This document shows, in pieces, positions 9,779 to 23,200 of a stretch of DNA of 64,000 bases. The stretch comes from Hygrocybe punicea. Taxonomy: Eukaryota; Basidiomycota; Agaricomycetes; Agaricales; Hygrophoraceae. A program made the translations under genes and the position numbers. The notes beneath the pieces are model-generated. The model was not told where the DNA came from, searched no databases, and saw only the letters and a program-made list of their open reading frames with translations. The first letter of the stretch is position 1. Every line of letters begins with the position of its first letter. The stretch covers positions 2,480,001 through 2,544,000 of the forward strand of contig OY744461.1 in NCBI GenBank assembly GCA_963556145.1. The letters are read 5' to 3'.

Positions 9779-11270
9779 TGTTATGGATCGCTTCTGCAGC
9801 GGGCTCCAGCAACAATCAACTTAACAGGGGATCGGCTTCCAGAGGGGAGAACAGCAGCTTTCATTGTTGCTTACAGCTAAGACAACACTGCTTAGAAGGG
9901 GGGGTCAAGGTCTAATGTCATTGCAAGCTGTGGGGATTACCCAAAACAAGATGAGTCTGCCCCAAGAACCAGACTAAATGTAAAGAAAGGAAAAGAAGAA
10001 AAAGTCCGAACCAACAACAAGAACAGTATATATAGTGACTGGTCTTGAGGGGAGGTAAATAGAAATACAACCATGAAGCCATAACATGTCCAACTCTACC
10101 ATGTGTTCACCATGAGGTGTACATGAGGCGTCCTCATGTCGATGTTCTCGCGATCCAACTGGAGGCCCAGGTGTCATTGAGGAATAGAGGGGGTCCGGAT
10201 GACTCGGATGATTTGTCATCGGATCATGTGATGTGCAGAATTGCCTATTCGGGGTCTACACTTGCTGTAACAGGCAAGTGCGCAGTCTGGCAAGTGCATT
10301 GCACGGTCAGGTCGAAGATGGGTATCGTCCAGTGTGGGATTGGTGATGAGAATGTCTTGAGGTGGTGTGGATGTAGTGGCAAGGTTTGCATGAAAGAAAA
10401 CAAAGGAATGTGTGGAAGGAAAACCAACTAGGACGGTGGGCTAGTTGAGGTCAGACATGTGAACAGCATAAGCTGTACCGGATGACAATGTCTGTGTCGA
10501 TGACATATCGAGGAGTGATGTCTTGTCCTGTTTGTGGAACAAGAAGGTCCACGTGATGTCGGTATTCGTCCAAGAAAGGGTATCATTGTAAACGAGTGTG
10601 GGAGGTATCAAGATGAAAGATGGAAAAGGATAAATGAATGTGGGTCCAGGTTTCGAGTCATGGCATGAGTGACAAGCTGTGGGAACAAGTCGTCGGGTAC
10701 TGCATTGAAGCGGTGTCATGCGAACAATATACAATAGGGGTTGGTTCACTGTTTGGGAAGTCGTATGGTCTGTGGTCGAAGTCCAAAAGAGTATGCTCCG
10801 GCGATGGTCGGATTAGAGAGAACAGTGAAATGTCTTGTGATCGGGGATTGTTCAGAGTTCGCATGCAGGTGAGGAATGTTGTCGGATCGTCAGGGAGGAT
10901 AATGGTAGGCACAGGGTATGAATATGGAAATCAAATATCCAAGAATGGCAATTGTCAATTACGTGGTGAGATATTGTCGAGGGAAGTCAACAATATGTCA
11001 GGGCGAGGGAAAAGACAATAGCGATGATGTCCATCGGCAAGGAGACTATTCGGGTACAACAAGGTCATGTGGGATATGTCCATGGTTGGTCTGGATTGTT
11101 CTAGAAGAAGGGACAAAAAGAGAACAAGAACAAGAAAATACAAGGATGTCCGAAAGAAGAAACAATGACATTGAAAAGAAGACAAAGGACAAAAAGAAAT
11201 GAACAAGGAAGGTGTGCAGTGCTAGTGCAGAATCGTCATGGTGGGTATCAGAATGGGCATCGGGGTTGGA
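9779..11270. other. Unassigned region, possible old LTR sequence
   Basis: 9779-10100 has the feel of retroelement terminal sequence (TGTTATGGATCGC start, a GTATATATAGTGAC TATA-like element near 10027) but I see no matching second repeat in the window. From 10100 to 11270 the plus strand is purine-rich with short frames on both strands (up to 127 codons), none with a recognisable motif. Confidence 0.3.
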
Positions 11271-12193
11271 AGCGGAGTTGGAAACGTAACAATTCCCAGA
11301 TCACGTGGCCTTGTTCTCCTTGTCAACGGAACTTGGCGATGTAAATACATGCTTATATGCCTGCAATGAGTCGGTAGATAACAGAGCAATGAAACAGAGG
11401 ATAAAATACAACGCACTGAAATGAGAATCGGACTTCTGAACAAGCCCTTCCATGGGTCCTCCGGATCATAATCATAACCTGCATATAGGAAGACTGGCCA
11501 TTGGTCACCAGAAACTATCATCTCTCCACTTCACAGCTTCTCTTTAACTCTGTATAAATTAGTGTCAGGCAAGGATGAACCTGAAGGATAGATTGGATCC
11601 ACTTACTCAGCATTGGCCCAATCCAAGCCTGCAGGGCAGAGCAGCGCTCCTGTATGTTCATGGTGGAAACCACGATCCATCTTGACATTGCGCCCAAGTG
11701 GTGGGCTGAGGGTTTGGCCTCAAGGTGTTATCCAATCCAATATAGGACCCTTGAGACTTTTCGTGTCATCACAGCGGGTGCTTGACACCCCCTTTTGTAT
11801 CTAAGGACAAAAGCCTTGATCAGCGGCAGAAGGATCTTGTTGACTGGACGTACCATTTCAGCTATACTCCCCATATCTTCCCCATCACCGTTCATGAGAT
11901 GCTGCTCAAGACCTGGGATCATCTGCAACAATGCCTCAAAAACTCAGTGCTCCCTTCTCTGCCTGTGACGACGAAAAATTATGCGCGGTTAAATTAGGGA
12001 TGGATGATTGAAGTGTGGGAGGGATGATTGTGGTGTGGGAGAGACAAACTTGTAAGTAAAAGCTTCATCTGGCTCTTCTGCCAGTTCTCCCACTCGTAAT
12101 AGACCATTGGTGAGAAGGGCCGAAACACTGCATAATGCATGTATGGTCCGGCCAAAGTGACGGCCGTGATGGACTAACAGATTAGCGAGACAG
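11270..12193 (-). pseudogene. Decayed agaricomycete family gene (DUF6698-like), four in-frame TGAs
   Basis: Five exons splice cleanly on the minus strand: 12193-12050, 11962-11854, 11800-11607, 11549-11417, and 11360 to about 11290 (donors GTTTGT, GTACGT, GTAAGT, GTGCGT). The product shows blocks I know from a repeat-associated agaricomycete protein family of unknown function: LLTNGLLRVGELAEEPDEAF, LLQMIPGLEQHL, DDTKSLKGPILDWITP, MDRGFHHEHTGALLCPAGLD, GDQWPVFLYAGYDYDPEDPW, AYKHVFTSPSSVDKENKAT. In-frame TGA codons lie at 11946-11944, 11722-11720, 11533-11531 and 11303-11301, each where Arg (CGA) would fit. Family similarity stops after the last one, so the 3' end is missing. The DUF6698 assignment is from memory and less certain than the pseudogene call. 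Confidence 0.8.
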
Positions 12194-12826
12194 CTGTAAA
12201 GAGGGATAAGAGCAGTAAGTTTCCAAATCCAAAAGGTTTGAAAATTCAACACTTATGGGCATTTTTTTGGCCCAAGTGTAAGGGCGCCCGCCCTTTTACG
12301 GCTTGCTGTGGCCCAGGTGTCCTCCTCCTCAGACATTCAATTTGAATCAATAGTCCAGGAAGACTTGAAAGAAGGAAGAGTCGAAAGGGAAAAGATTTGC
12401 GAGTTGACGAGTTGACGATACTGCCAGAATTTACTGAATATATACAGCAAAGCTCTCAGGCACCAAGGCTTCTGACTCGACACTGACTCAGAATGACTGG
12501 TATTGACTCGATTAGACCAAATGGGACCAAACATAGTCTGAGAATCGGACGGGTATAAATGCATCAGTTGACGGTGCTGGTATGTAGCAGTGACCCACCA
12601 TACTCTGTGACTCATGCCTTTGATTCATAGTAGTACCAGTAGTTGCATCTATCTCCATCAAATCCATACTTTGACCAATGCTGTCCTCCAATTCCATCAC
12701 AATAAGGGCTATGGGCTGAAGGTTTGGAAATGGTGTGTCCTGATGCTTCATTAATGTGTTAGAACACATAAGCTGATTCTTGACAGGCCGGTAAATGCAG
12801 ACGGCGAACGAGTCCCACCCTCGGAG
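12194..12826. other. No clear gene
   Basis: Two overlapping minus-strand frames (12337-12615 and 12512-12859) are present but show no motif. The upstream end of the decayed gene at 11270-12193 and the promoter side of the plus-strand gene at 12827 presumably lie here. Confidence 0.3.
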
Positions 12827-13391
12827 TTGCTCAATCACCGCCTTTCCCATCGGTTCCACGGTCCATGCTGCATTTGCCCAGTGACCAGAGTCTTAGCCCA
12901 AGGGCAGTCCCAATTCATAGAAGCAGCTATCTTGATGGTCAGGACTGGTCGCCTTGCCAGACAGTATGTTGCTTGTTGTGCACATGGTAGATGCGGATAT
13001 ATGGGTGAGTTTCAGCAGGTTCTGACATTAAGAAAGAAATACTGACCTTGAGTGGAAGTTCACATTGAACGCCTATATAGCAAGATTGGAGTGCCAGTAC
13101 AGTCCTATCTGTCGAGAGGTTGGCATTTCATTGGTAGACATTCCTTCACCCCGGAAACCAGCGCATGGTCGTCGTATTCCATCTACATGACCTGAATTAC
13201 TCCAATTATTGCAACTCAATTCTCCAGTTCAGCCAGGTTTGAAGGAATCCGACTTTCATGCCTTGTTTGCTAGGTGCACCTGTGGCTTGATCATGACACG
13301 AAAGGCCTTCAAGAACCATTACTGCCCGAACGAGAATGCCTTGACGCTTGAGGCCAATGTCATTGAGATTACCGATAATGATAGTAATTAG
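12827..13391 (+). CDS. Small Cys-rich agaricomycete protein, partial or unresolved ends
   Basis: Two coding segments are visible. The first (about 12827-13010) contains SQFIEAAILMVRTGRLARQY followed by VACCAHGRCGYM and is followed by a GTGAGT donor. The last (13209-13391) ends in DFHALFARCTCGLIMTRKAF-KNHYC and stops at TAG. The C-x-C and C-x11-C spacing suggests a small zinc-binding fold. This arrangement is familiar from an expanded agaricomycete family of unknown function. The middle exons between 13010 and 13209 and the true start are not resolved, so the entry may be a fragment. No catalytic role can be assigned. Confidence 0.5.
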
Positions 13392-13781
13392 TCACGGCCA
13401 AAACTTTGTTTTTGTTTTTGTTTTCAATTTTCTGCAATGACATTTAATGGCATTAATTCTTTAAATGGGTGGTGGAGTCTCAAAGCAGCTGCAAACTGTG
13501 ATTGTAGATGAGCGACGCCATTGCTCAAGCACAAACTTGTAATACTGTGTGATTTTCGCATCAGCTAACTATGTATAGTTGCGAAGGAAGGAGCTCATGC
13601 GATTGCTGTGCCACAGTTGCTTGAATTGACTCTGTTGAATTAACTGGCCCCTCCTCCAAAAGCCTGAAGGTTTGGTTTTCTAAACTCGGAGTGTAAAAGT
13701 GTGTGAATTGACGCTTGCGGGAGCAATACAAATAGATATTGACAAAATGATATAACAGTAGTAGTGAAAAAATAATATTTA
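13392..13781. other. Intergenic, no gene seen
   Basis: AT-rich spacer downstream of two convergent genes, with only short out-of-context frames. Confidence 0.4.
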
Positions 13782-16060
13782 TCATTTTTTTATGACAGCA
13801 AGCCACTCTTTGGATACCGCAATGAACGGGTTGTGGGGTGTGTCGGGTTTTGCGAGGATGCACATCCCCTCCCTGTTCATTTTATCAATCAGAAGAATGT
13901 CACCTGTGATTGAGTCACCCTTGATCACCACCACTAGCTCCTGAGGGCCTTGCGGATGTACTGGGTCGAGAAACTGAATAGGAATGTTCGTGTGCACAGT
14001 CGATAGGCGATCACGCATTTGAACATCAACATGTGTTCGATTTCCCCCATTGGATGACGGTAGGGTGAAACCAAGGCGACCGAATAGTGTACCACCTGCC
14101 CATTCTTTAGTAAAAGTCACCATAATCTTTAAGGCATAAAGTTGGCGGTCTGCAAGCCAAAGGTCCGGATCAGCTATGAAGAAGTCAGACACACAATGCA
14201 GAACAGATTGACAGCATGGCATACCTTCTGCCTTGTCATCCAGCCTTCCAGGTGTCCACGATGATGGGTCCCAAGCGGGACTGACTGGTTCTGAAAACAT
14301 GTCGACTGGGATGGGGGTAGATGGCGTGAGGGGAGTGGTCGACAGAGGAATGGGTGGTGCACCATCATGGCTGCGATGCATTAGTTCAGTGTAACACAAC
14401 TGGAAACGATAAGACTCACTCAAATATTGTTAAATCCCAAAACTTGAACATGGATTTTCGCACCGTGGCTTCTAACTCCACTATGGCGACCCCTCTGAAG
14501 TGATTTACGTCTTTGATGATACCTCGGTAGTCCTTGCAGGGTCCTTGAATAACTACAACATGCCGGCCGACTAGTGGATCCACAGTGTCACACTGTGCAA
14601 CCTGTGTGCTAGGAACAGTGTCCGATCGTCCCTCACAGAAATCAAGATCTCTGACGAGTACCTGTACCTTCAAAAGATGCGTGAGGGGAGTGAAATGGGG
14701 ATTATGAATGGGAACAAATTTACCTCGGTGGAGGAGGGCTCATGAAATGTTACTACAGAATTATTGCAAGAAACCACCCAGCCCATCTTTCCGATCTCCC
14801 ATCCTGACCTGACTTTGACGAAGTCGCCAGGCCGAAAGTGCCTCGTGATATGGACAGCGGGAACATCAATGACATTTTCCGAAGTACTCATTCCGCTGGG
14901 AAGGACCTGGATAATGGCAGCACTGACGGCATGCACCCCGCCAATCACCCCCACCCATTGACCCCAAGTGACTTCTACTCGATCTCCAGGACGTAGAGAA
15001 GAATTGGAAATTTGATTAAATGCACCGGAGAGGTCATTCGATCGAACACCCCCACTTGCCTGAAATTCGAGCAACTCAGCCACCGTCGGAATGGCCAGTT
15101 CCTGAACGAAGTCCTCTAAAATAAATTGTTTCTCGAGGAGGCGGTTCTTGTATATTTCTTTTTGAAACTTCCAACACTGGTCACACTTCTCCACCGAATC
15201 TGGCCCATATGCGTTGGCAATGCCATCTTGATCAAATAGACACTTGGGAGGCTGGTTTTTCCGGGCCACACCCTTCTGCTTTTTGCGTTCTAATCGCAGG
15301 TGAGGGATGAGAGCTACCTTGGCAGATATATGACTCTTAACCACAAGAACATAGGCTAGATCCCCACGGTATAGGCCCGACACAATCCGGACCCAGCTCC
15401 CTACCTGGGGATTGAAAAAGGACACGGAGAGAGTGAGTAACAATACTGCCTCCTCAATGGGAACGCGGACAATGTCTCGTATAAAGATATTAGTCTGAGC
15501 ACGGCAGACTTCACCAATGTCACGTTCGGATTATGCCTCCACATAAATTTTGCCAGGAAGAGAAGGCCGGGTGAAAGCAGAAAGTATTTTTGGCTGCTGA
15601 GAGGAAACTGTGGAGTTAAACAGCAAACGATAGATGTTGTTTTGTTCATCCATGCGCTGTTGAGACAACATCAGTACGACGGGAAAACTGGAGAAACCGT
15701 ACTTACATGGACTGGTACCATCCAGAGCGGGGCATCGTATATAGCTGGGAGCAGGGTAACCTGGGGCACATCCTCTTCCGGGATATAACATTGGGCATGC
15801 GGTCCATACTTTTCAGTGAACTCTTGGGCGATCCGAGCTAGGTCAGCATCTGGAAGTTCAAGTGGTTGACGATAGAAAAGATATTCTTCGCCCAAGCGGG
15901 CATGTAAATCCTCATTTGCAACTGGAACCAAGTTCAAGTTAGCTTGTTGCAATGCTTGCGAATGATCACCTACAAAGCTCGCTTTCGCTCGCTTCATCGT
16001 CCGAGTCACTGTCCGAGTCATTGTCCAAGTCGGCCGTTGCTTCAATGTCTATATAATGCA
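13782..16060 (-). pseudogene. Spt5-like KOW-domain protein, interrupted by one TAA
   Basis: Read on the minus strand from about 16060, an acidic Asp/Ser/Glu segment (DLDNDSDSDSDDEASESEL) is followed by an NGN-like region (RDIVRVPIEEA, then VGSWVRIVSGLYRGDLAYVL across a 42-nt intron) and further KOW-type motifs (LRPGDRVEVTWGQWVGVIGG, FRPGDFVKVRSGWEIGKMGW, LVGRHVVVIQGPCKDYRGII). A C-terminal domain carries WLADRQLYALKIMVTFTKEW and ends in VIKK at 13782. Introns with GTAGGT, GTAAGT, GTATTG, GTAAAT, GTGAGT and GTATGC donors keep the frame. A TAA at 15533-15531 interrupts EA-*-SERDIGEV and is one C-to-T change from CAA. Spt5 proteins act in transcription elongation; this family is an agaricomycete-specific relative common in repeat-rich DNA, and its role is unknown. 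The N-terminal exon start is not visible. Confidence 0.8.
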
Positions 16061-16219
16061 AGGTATGGTTCTGTCCAGTGCACCCAATCAATTCTGAACT
16101 CTACACTGAAGTAAGCCCCAAGCGTGACTTACATCGACTCTAGCCTTTTTTCTCATTTTACACCAGAGTATTGTGATTGAATTCGAACATCGACTAAAAC
16201 TATTTTATTGCATGATAAC

Positions 16220-16449
16220 TTAGGGCCGGTTCATTGTTCGCAAACGTTCATCCCTAATTGAATATGACTACTACTAGTAGTACGGAGCCTCGGTGTATGC
16301 AAGCAACGACTGGGTAGGGTTTTCCTGCACACACTGGCACTGGGCAGAAAATGCAGAGGACAAGGGAAAGCGTGACTATTCAAGCAAGAATTCGTACTTA
16401 TGCCGCGATTGTTTAGGGCTGGTTCTGAAAAGGCTTGAACCGGCCCTAA
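16220..16449. mobile_element. 230-bp MITE with 14-bp perfect TIRs
   Basis: TTAGGGCCGGTTCA (16220-16233) is inverted at 16436-16449. Nested in the right end is a second, 19-bp inverted pair (GATTGTTTAGGGCTGGTTC at 16407-16425 against 16437-16455, one mismatch), so the right terminus looks duplicated in inverted orientation. No coding capacity. Confidence 0.7.
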
Positions 16450-16789
16450 ACAATCTCCGAATAAAAGTTGAAAGCATCAAGTTGAAGAATGCTTTCACTC
16501 TTTCTATACCGATACTGTATTGTAATATACAGTGCTAGTAGTACTAATAGTACCATAGTTGAACAGCAATGACTAAGGCTAAAAGTACTAAAGGCAAAAA
16601 AGGAGTAGGTCTTTCAAAGTTATAATTTTGTGCCTCTGTTGGTTACTCACACATGGCTATCATCATGATAGGCTCTGGCTGGGGGATCTGAGAGATGGAT
16701 CCATAACACCAGAAGTGGGGCAGTGCCACTACCAGCCCGAAAAAACAACATCGTACCACCAGTCCGCGGTCAGCGTACCCCTTGATTCT

Positions 16790-17293
16790 CAAATGACCAA
16801 GTCAAATGAATTAAGTTAGCAAAATTGGTTGAACTGGAGGCCAAATTTTTTGAGAAGTGTGCAAGATGGTTTGGTGATTTTTTGGAGAAGCCTGGCAGTG
16901 AGTGTTTCCAGCTAATTGAGTTTTTACTTTCTTTGACAGAAAAAATGATTAGATACAGTGGTATGTAAGGGAATTAGGTTAGCGGACTTGCAAGAACGAG
17001 CGATCACGCAAGAATGCATTCAAAAAGCCCAACAGCGCTTTGAAGAAATGCAAGCGTCTAATTTTCCTTCTTGTGGCACTTCCTGGAGATGGGTAGAGGA
17101 TGTTGAGGATGAGCCTGAATGGCTGGTAATATATGCAGGAGAGCATGAACTTGAAGATACAGAGGATGGAGGTACAAAGGGTGAAGGTACAAAGGGTGGA
17201 GGTACTAGTGGGGTGTGGGCCATTGCTTTGCATGGCATGTTACTCGTCCCTTCTTTTAGCAAGAGAACACATATTAAGATTGAGCATATATAA
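16790..17293 (+). CDS. Possible coding fragment of unknown family
   Basis: A plus-strand frame with LVELEAKFFEKCARWFGDFL (16822 onward) ends at TGA-like sequence near 16965. Another frame (16958-17293) contains LADLQERAITQECIQKAQQR-F, then an acidic stretch and a GGTACAAAGGGTG repeat (17170-17205). The two may be exons of one gene (intron between about 16930 and 16960) but the junction is not convincing. The second piece overlaps the 3' end of the Helitron ORF on the other strand. I do not recognise it. It could be a host fragment carried near the Helitron 3' end. Confidence 0.3.
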
Positions 17294-20200
17294 ACAGTAC
17301 AGCATTATTACCATTACATGACAATAAATTAATATTTGAAAAGTCATCTATATCACCTTCATTAATACAAATTGATCTGGTTGATATACCATCATGAAAC
17401 CATACCATACTGTTGATGAATATGCGGGCAGTAAAATGTGCATCACCAAAGTACACAATTCCTCTCAATGTGTAAGCAGTGGATATGTCATCAATTGACA
17501 AGTTTATAACTTGACTAATTATTAAATTCTCAATAGAGTCAACTGTAAACATGATTAGAGGTGGAATTTTGTTAAATGCAATAAATTTAGTAATCTCTCC
17601 CCAACACAATTGACATTTGTGCCGTTGTCTATTAACTATGATTTGAGCAAGACATGTTGAGATTGTTCCAGAAAATGAATATGAACAATGAAAGATGGCG
17701 TCACATCTATCATTTTCCAGAATGGTTATGTTTTCACAATTGATACATTTAAGACAAGTTGAAGTCATTGGTTCATTTGCTTTCATTATATAATGGGCCA
17801 AATCACTTATGGCAATGCCAACTTGACCATAAGGAAATATTTCGGGTTTATCTTGATGCAATAAATGTCTGATTGTATTTCTAACTGTTTCTAAATCTGT
17901 TGTGTGATTCTTGGATCGTTTGAATCCTAAGCTCAAAATCTTTAATATTTCATTGATGCTATTGAATCTTTTTTTCCAACTTGATGGATCTTCATTCCAT
18001 ATTGCTAGTAATATTGTAAAGAGTGAATCATAAGCACAGCTCCAATCTTCCGCATCCCATATAAACCCTTTTGGTTCATTTAATTCAATAGTACTTGTTT
18101 TTCGTCTTTTTTTCACTATGGAAGATGAACTTACAACTTGTTGTAATTTTCGTTTTTTATTTTGCAATACATTGGCCGTCGAATTTTTATGAGTGACAGT
18201 GATTGGAACAGTTCCTTTTGCAGGAACAAAGTTGAGGTTTCTGAAATCTGCCTTTTGATTTTTGTTCATATGTTTAATTAATTGCCATGGAGAGGGCTGT
18301 GTTGTGTATTGATTTAGTTGCTCCGTGGCTTTCCATGCAATAGCATGATGAATGTTTTTTGGAATATATGACTTTCCTTTCCATTTTCTAAATTGATCAA
18401 TGATAGAATTTCGCTGATCTCCCTTGACATGGTCTGGTAAGAGTCCTTGATATTTCAGTTTGGTAATCTCATCAAGCAGTTCTAATTCTCTGAATTCCTG
18501 CCTGAGATATCCAGAAGCACCCCCAGTAATTACTTTAGGATCAAAGCCTTGCATGATGATAGTTCCTGCTGCAGAAGCACTTCTTGATAAGCAAGTATAA
18601 TAGGATTGGTGGTTTCTACAACTACTGAGGTCAACTACATTGTTAGGACGAGTACGTCCTTGACATGCATAATCAGTCATTGCAAAATTAGGTAGTACCA
18701 ACACTTGTTCTCTTGACAAAGATATCACATCATCATTGGGTAATGAGCACATGGTGGAAGTGACATGTTTTGTAATCGGCACAACATTTTCAGGAAGTCC
18801 TTCTATGTTAATTTTTTTTGGAGGATTCAATAATCTGACAAATAAAGTGTCCAGTACAGTTTGTTGCTCAGGACCTATTGCACTCTGCCAACCCACAACT
18901 ATGCCCTCTGCTCCTTTGGTAATGCAGCACTCTGTTGCATCATTGTTCCTCAGCATCACTGGCATGCCTACACATAAGTCCAATCTTCCTGGTATATGAT
19001 CAGAGGATGATGCATGTGGTTGGCTCCAAAGTAGCTTTTGGAGTGAAGGTTCCAATATCTTTGTGTGTCGAATAGGATCCAAAATTGTTGACATGTGATG
19101 AGATTTTCTTTTGCTATTGGAACTAGTAGGATCATTCCATCTGTCTATGGAATAGAATGATGTTAATGGTCTCCTATTTTCAGCAGCAAAACGTTGAATA
19201 CCAAGTTCATTGATTTTGTCTTTTTGTGCATTCAATGCAGTTATAACTGACACATTCCTGAATTTCTTTTGGGCTAATTTTGGATCATTTGGACCTTTTC
19301 CTGCAACACGAGTACGAAGAAATGCAATATCTTTGGGAGTACATGCTTTGTATCTCATGTTTTCCAAAGCAAGCCTCAGTTGGACATCTTCTTCTGACTG
19401 ATTGGTTTGTCTCATATTTTCACGTAATATAACAACTGTTGTTATTTGATGCCAAAGAGCTTTGCCTATAGCCGCTTCCTGATTTGCTATAGTTTGACTG
19501 GAATTGATTTGGACACCAACGGTTCCAGAGTATAAAGGAGCACCACTCATAGCTGGTGGAAGTTGGCCAAAATCTCCTGCAAATATCATATTAATGCCAC
19601 CAAAGGGTTCATCATAAACACCACGTGCTTTTGCACACTGAGCACTGATTTTATACATATCTCTGCAAGATAACATTGACACCTCATCAATGAAAATGTA
19701 ATCCACACCATCAAGATTGGCACGTACTTGTGCAAGGGAATGAGATGATCCTCCCTGATTAATTCCAAGAATGGAGTGATATGTGGATCCATTTACAAGG
19801 GCAGCAGCACCACCGGTTGGTGCAAGAACCACAAATCGATGATTTTCGTTGTGTTTACCAAAAAAACTAGTCAATGCTTTGATGACTTGTGATTTCCCTG
19901 TGCCTGCCATCCCACCAAGATACATGCGTAGCTTATCAGAACCGTTAATCAAGGTAGAGTGATTCACAATGATATGAAATGCTCTCTTTTGGTCAGTGTT
20001 CAACTTGTAATCATTGATAGTTACATCAATAAGATGACGATCAGCTCTGTTTGCAGGAATAAACATATGGTTGATGTATGCTGCATCCACTATCTTGACA
20101 TCATTATATTGAAAATTTCCCAATTTATTTATGGTTGCTGTGTTTGTTGGTAAATTTTTATTTCTGTCATCGATGATTTCCTTTTTCTTTGCAAGGACTG

Positions 20201-23200
20201 CAGTTCTCCACAATTTTGCTGATTGTACTACAGGTGGTTCTATAGGTATCAACGGTCCTATATCTGGGGTACCATCAATACAATCATCGAGCCACCCTGA
20301 CCTTTTCAAAGTTCTTTCAGCTATCAGCATTTGATCTTTCCTTTTTTGTCCTTTTTGACCAAGTTTCAGGAGTATTTCCGTGTCATTATTGTCTTCATCA
20401 ATATTGTTGTTGAAGTCGTCGCCATTAAATGCAAATTCAGCATTGTGCATGTCATCCAGTTCATCAAGACCGTTTGAGGTCGCCCATGAATACCTTATAT
20501 TTGCAGTATTATTCTTCTGACGTTTAGCAGAGAAATCATCTCTTGCATCCAAACATTCATACCGCAGACCAAAGTATTTCATGATCTCTAGTTCTTTTTT
20601 AGAAAACTCGTGGTCTATAAAAGCATTATCCCATGTTTGTAATTTACTTTTGAGTTCTTTGCCACTTCTCCATGGCTTGAAAAACGTTAACATTGTACAA
20701 CAATAATATTCTCGATCACCACGGTCAGCCCTTGGCAAAGTGTTCGGAATAAAATTAGGAACTATGAAAGGATCATTCCCTTTCATTTTGGCATGGTGGG
20801 TAAGATATTGTGGATGATTGGAATGTAAAGTATAATCATTTTCAAATTTTGTCAATTTATTAAGATCAACTTCATTTGTTTTATCAGCTATTTCTGTGCC
20901 TGCATGTCTATTCAAACTATCAGGTTTTGGAATTTCATCTATCTCCATGAGTATATCATTATCAACGACATCAGACAAGTTGTCATCACTGGAATAGTCA
21001 ACATTAGTAGGTTCAGTGCAAGAGTCAGACAAATCATCACAGCCTAGATTGTCAAAAATTTGGTTTTGCACTGGTTCTTTTCTGGCCCTTTTGGTCTTTG
21101 TTTTGGTGTGTCTTTTCTTTGGTTCCATAGTGGCAAGACATATCCAGTCATACAGTGATACATTATCATACAAGGCAGGTCTGAACATATAATTATTTAC
21201 TTTGGAAAGTCCAATGTATGCGCCATTATTCTTACCAATAACAACCTTTTGTGCATTATTTTGGTCTTCACATATATTAGGAATTTCTTCATCAGACCAT
21301 GCACTGATAACCTCTTTAACATAAGATCTCCAAAAGAATGGCACGAATTTATGACTGGTGTAGTGATCAGGATTTCCAAGGACATATAATGAAGCCATTG
21401 GAGCACCAATTTCCATTTTGGAGGTGAGTGAATTGACTATTTGTGTAAACAGCTTTCTGACTTTGTCTTTTCTTTTTAGGTCGCCACCAATCATTTCGGA
21501 ATTCTTATCAAAAATACTTTTTATCACTTCAAAAATGCTATAGGTCTTCAAGGAGAATTTTGTAATATAATCTGTTATGTATGCAACTATGGCCTTTATA
21601 GCAGTACCTGATAATAAGCTGGTCACATCAGAATTGCATCGTAGCATATATGTAACTTCAGGTGTCACCGTGTTCATCCAAGGTTCACCATGCTTGAGGT
21701 TGAGAGCACCAGTGTTAGGTTCTACAAAAGTTTGTTGAAAGATATCACGGGGAAATCGTCGTTTACATTCACCTTTCGAATTAAGACAGTATGGCTTTTT
21801 TTTGCCATCATGCCTGTTATGTACATTTAATTGCAATAAAAGATCATCTACAACATCTTGAAACCTTTGCCACCATGTTGATCTTTTGTTGTGATATTGA
21901 CAATTCATGGAACAATTATATGATGGTGGATCTGGCATGACACATGTTGGTGGTTGATATTCAGGTTTCGACATTGTCTGTTCCATTTTCTGTGATACCT
22001 CATCTTTAGAACCTGTCATGAATTGTCCTACACACAAACTTTTCAAATATTCCACTAATCTTTTCTGAAAGTCAGAATTTTCACCCATAATTTTGTCACG
22101 TATTTCCTGAGGTGTAAGGCATCCCTTTATCCACAACAGCATATGAAGATGCAAGGTAAGACGTCCTTGTTCCTCTACCGTTGCATAATAACCTGATGTG
22201 TTTCCATACAGGCCAGGATGAGATTCATTTATTCCTAATATATGTTTGATGAACATTTCAGTAGTAAAGTGAAAAAAGCGGGCTCCAGCAACTGGATTGT
22301 TTGCAATTAGTTTGTAACAATCCTGGGGTAGACGTAGTTTAGGATAAAACTTTTCTTTGTTGTCAGCATAATATAAGCATAGTGGGTGATTGATGTCTGC
22401 AGGTGCAAAAGTGATAAACCAAGTCGGAGCACCAATATAGGATATCAGAGACCAAATCTCATTTCGCATGTATTTCTTGTTAGTAATTGAACCTTTGACC
22501 TGACCAGCTACGTGATCCAGATCAGAAATGAGTTTATAGCATGCTTTCTCTTCCGATGTATCTGGTTTGACTCTATCACCTCTAGATAATCTCTTAGAGA
22601 GGTCATCCAAAACAGCTGTATTGATATTCATCAGGCGATCTGCAATATCGTTGAAATTATGTTTATTAGTCAACAAATATCCTCCGGTTGTACTGTCCTT
22701 GATTTGTTCTTGATTGAATGCAATCAATGGAAAATAGGGATCGGTTTGAAATCTTTTGTCATGGTACATCAGGAGATGTCTTTTGTGCATCATATCACTG
22801 ATGCTTAAAACATCATTGTCTATGCTGCTAATACCACCCAAGCCATATGGAAATAGGCAGGGAAACATCATAGGATATAACTGAGGATTATTAAAGAACG
22901 ATTCTGGATTTCTAGCATGGCTTATGGCAAGAACACCACCATGGTCATCTATCAAGTGCTTGGTCGCTCTAGCTATTAATGCCTTTGGACTTGTAATATC
23001 TAGATTTTCGCCAGTTACTCCACTAACAACAAAGGGACAAGGCCCATCTTCCACACCATCTTCCACTTCATTGTCAAATGCACTAGTGGCTTCTGGTTCC
23101 TTATTTGTGTCTGCTGGTCGATATGCAACCACAACAGGAATTCCATGATCTGGATATTGTGCTAGATTTTCATAGGAGATATCTAAATCATAGTAATCCA

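Noticed and set aside
9779..10230. Candidate LTR (TGTTATGG start, TATATATA)
   Set aside because: No second copy, PBS or PPT in the window; kept only as an unassigned region.
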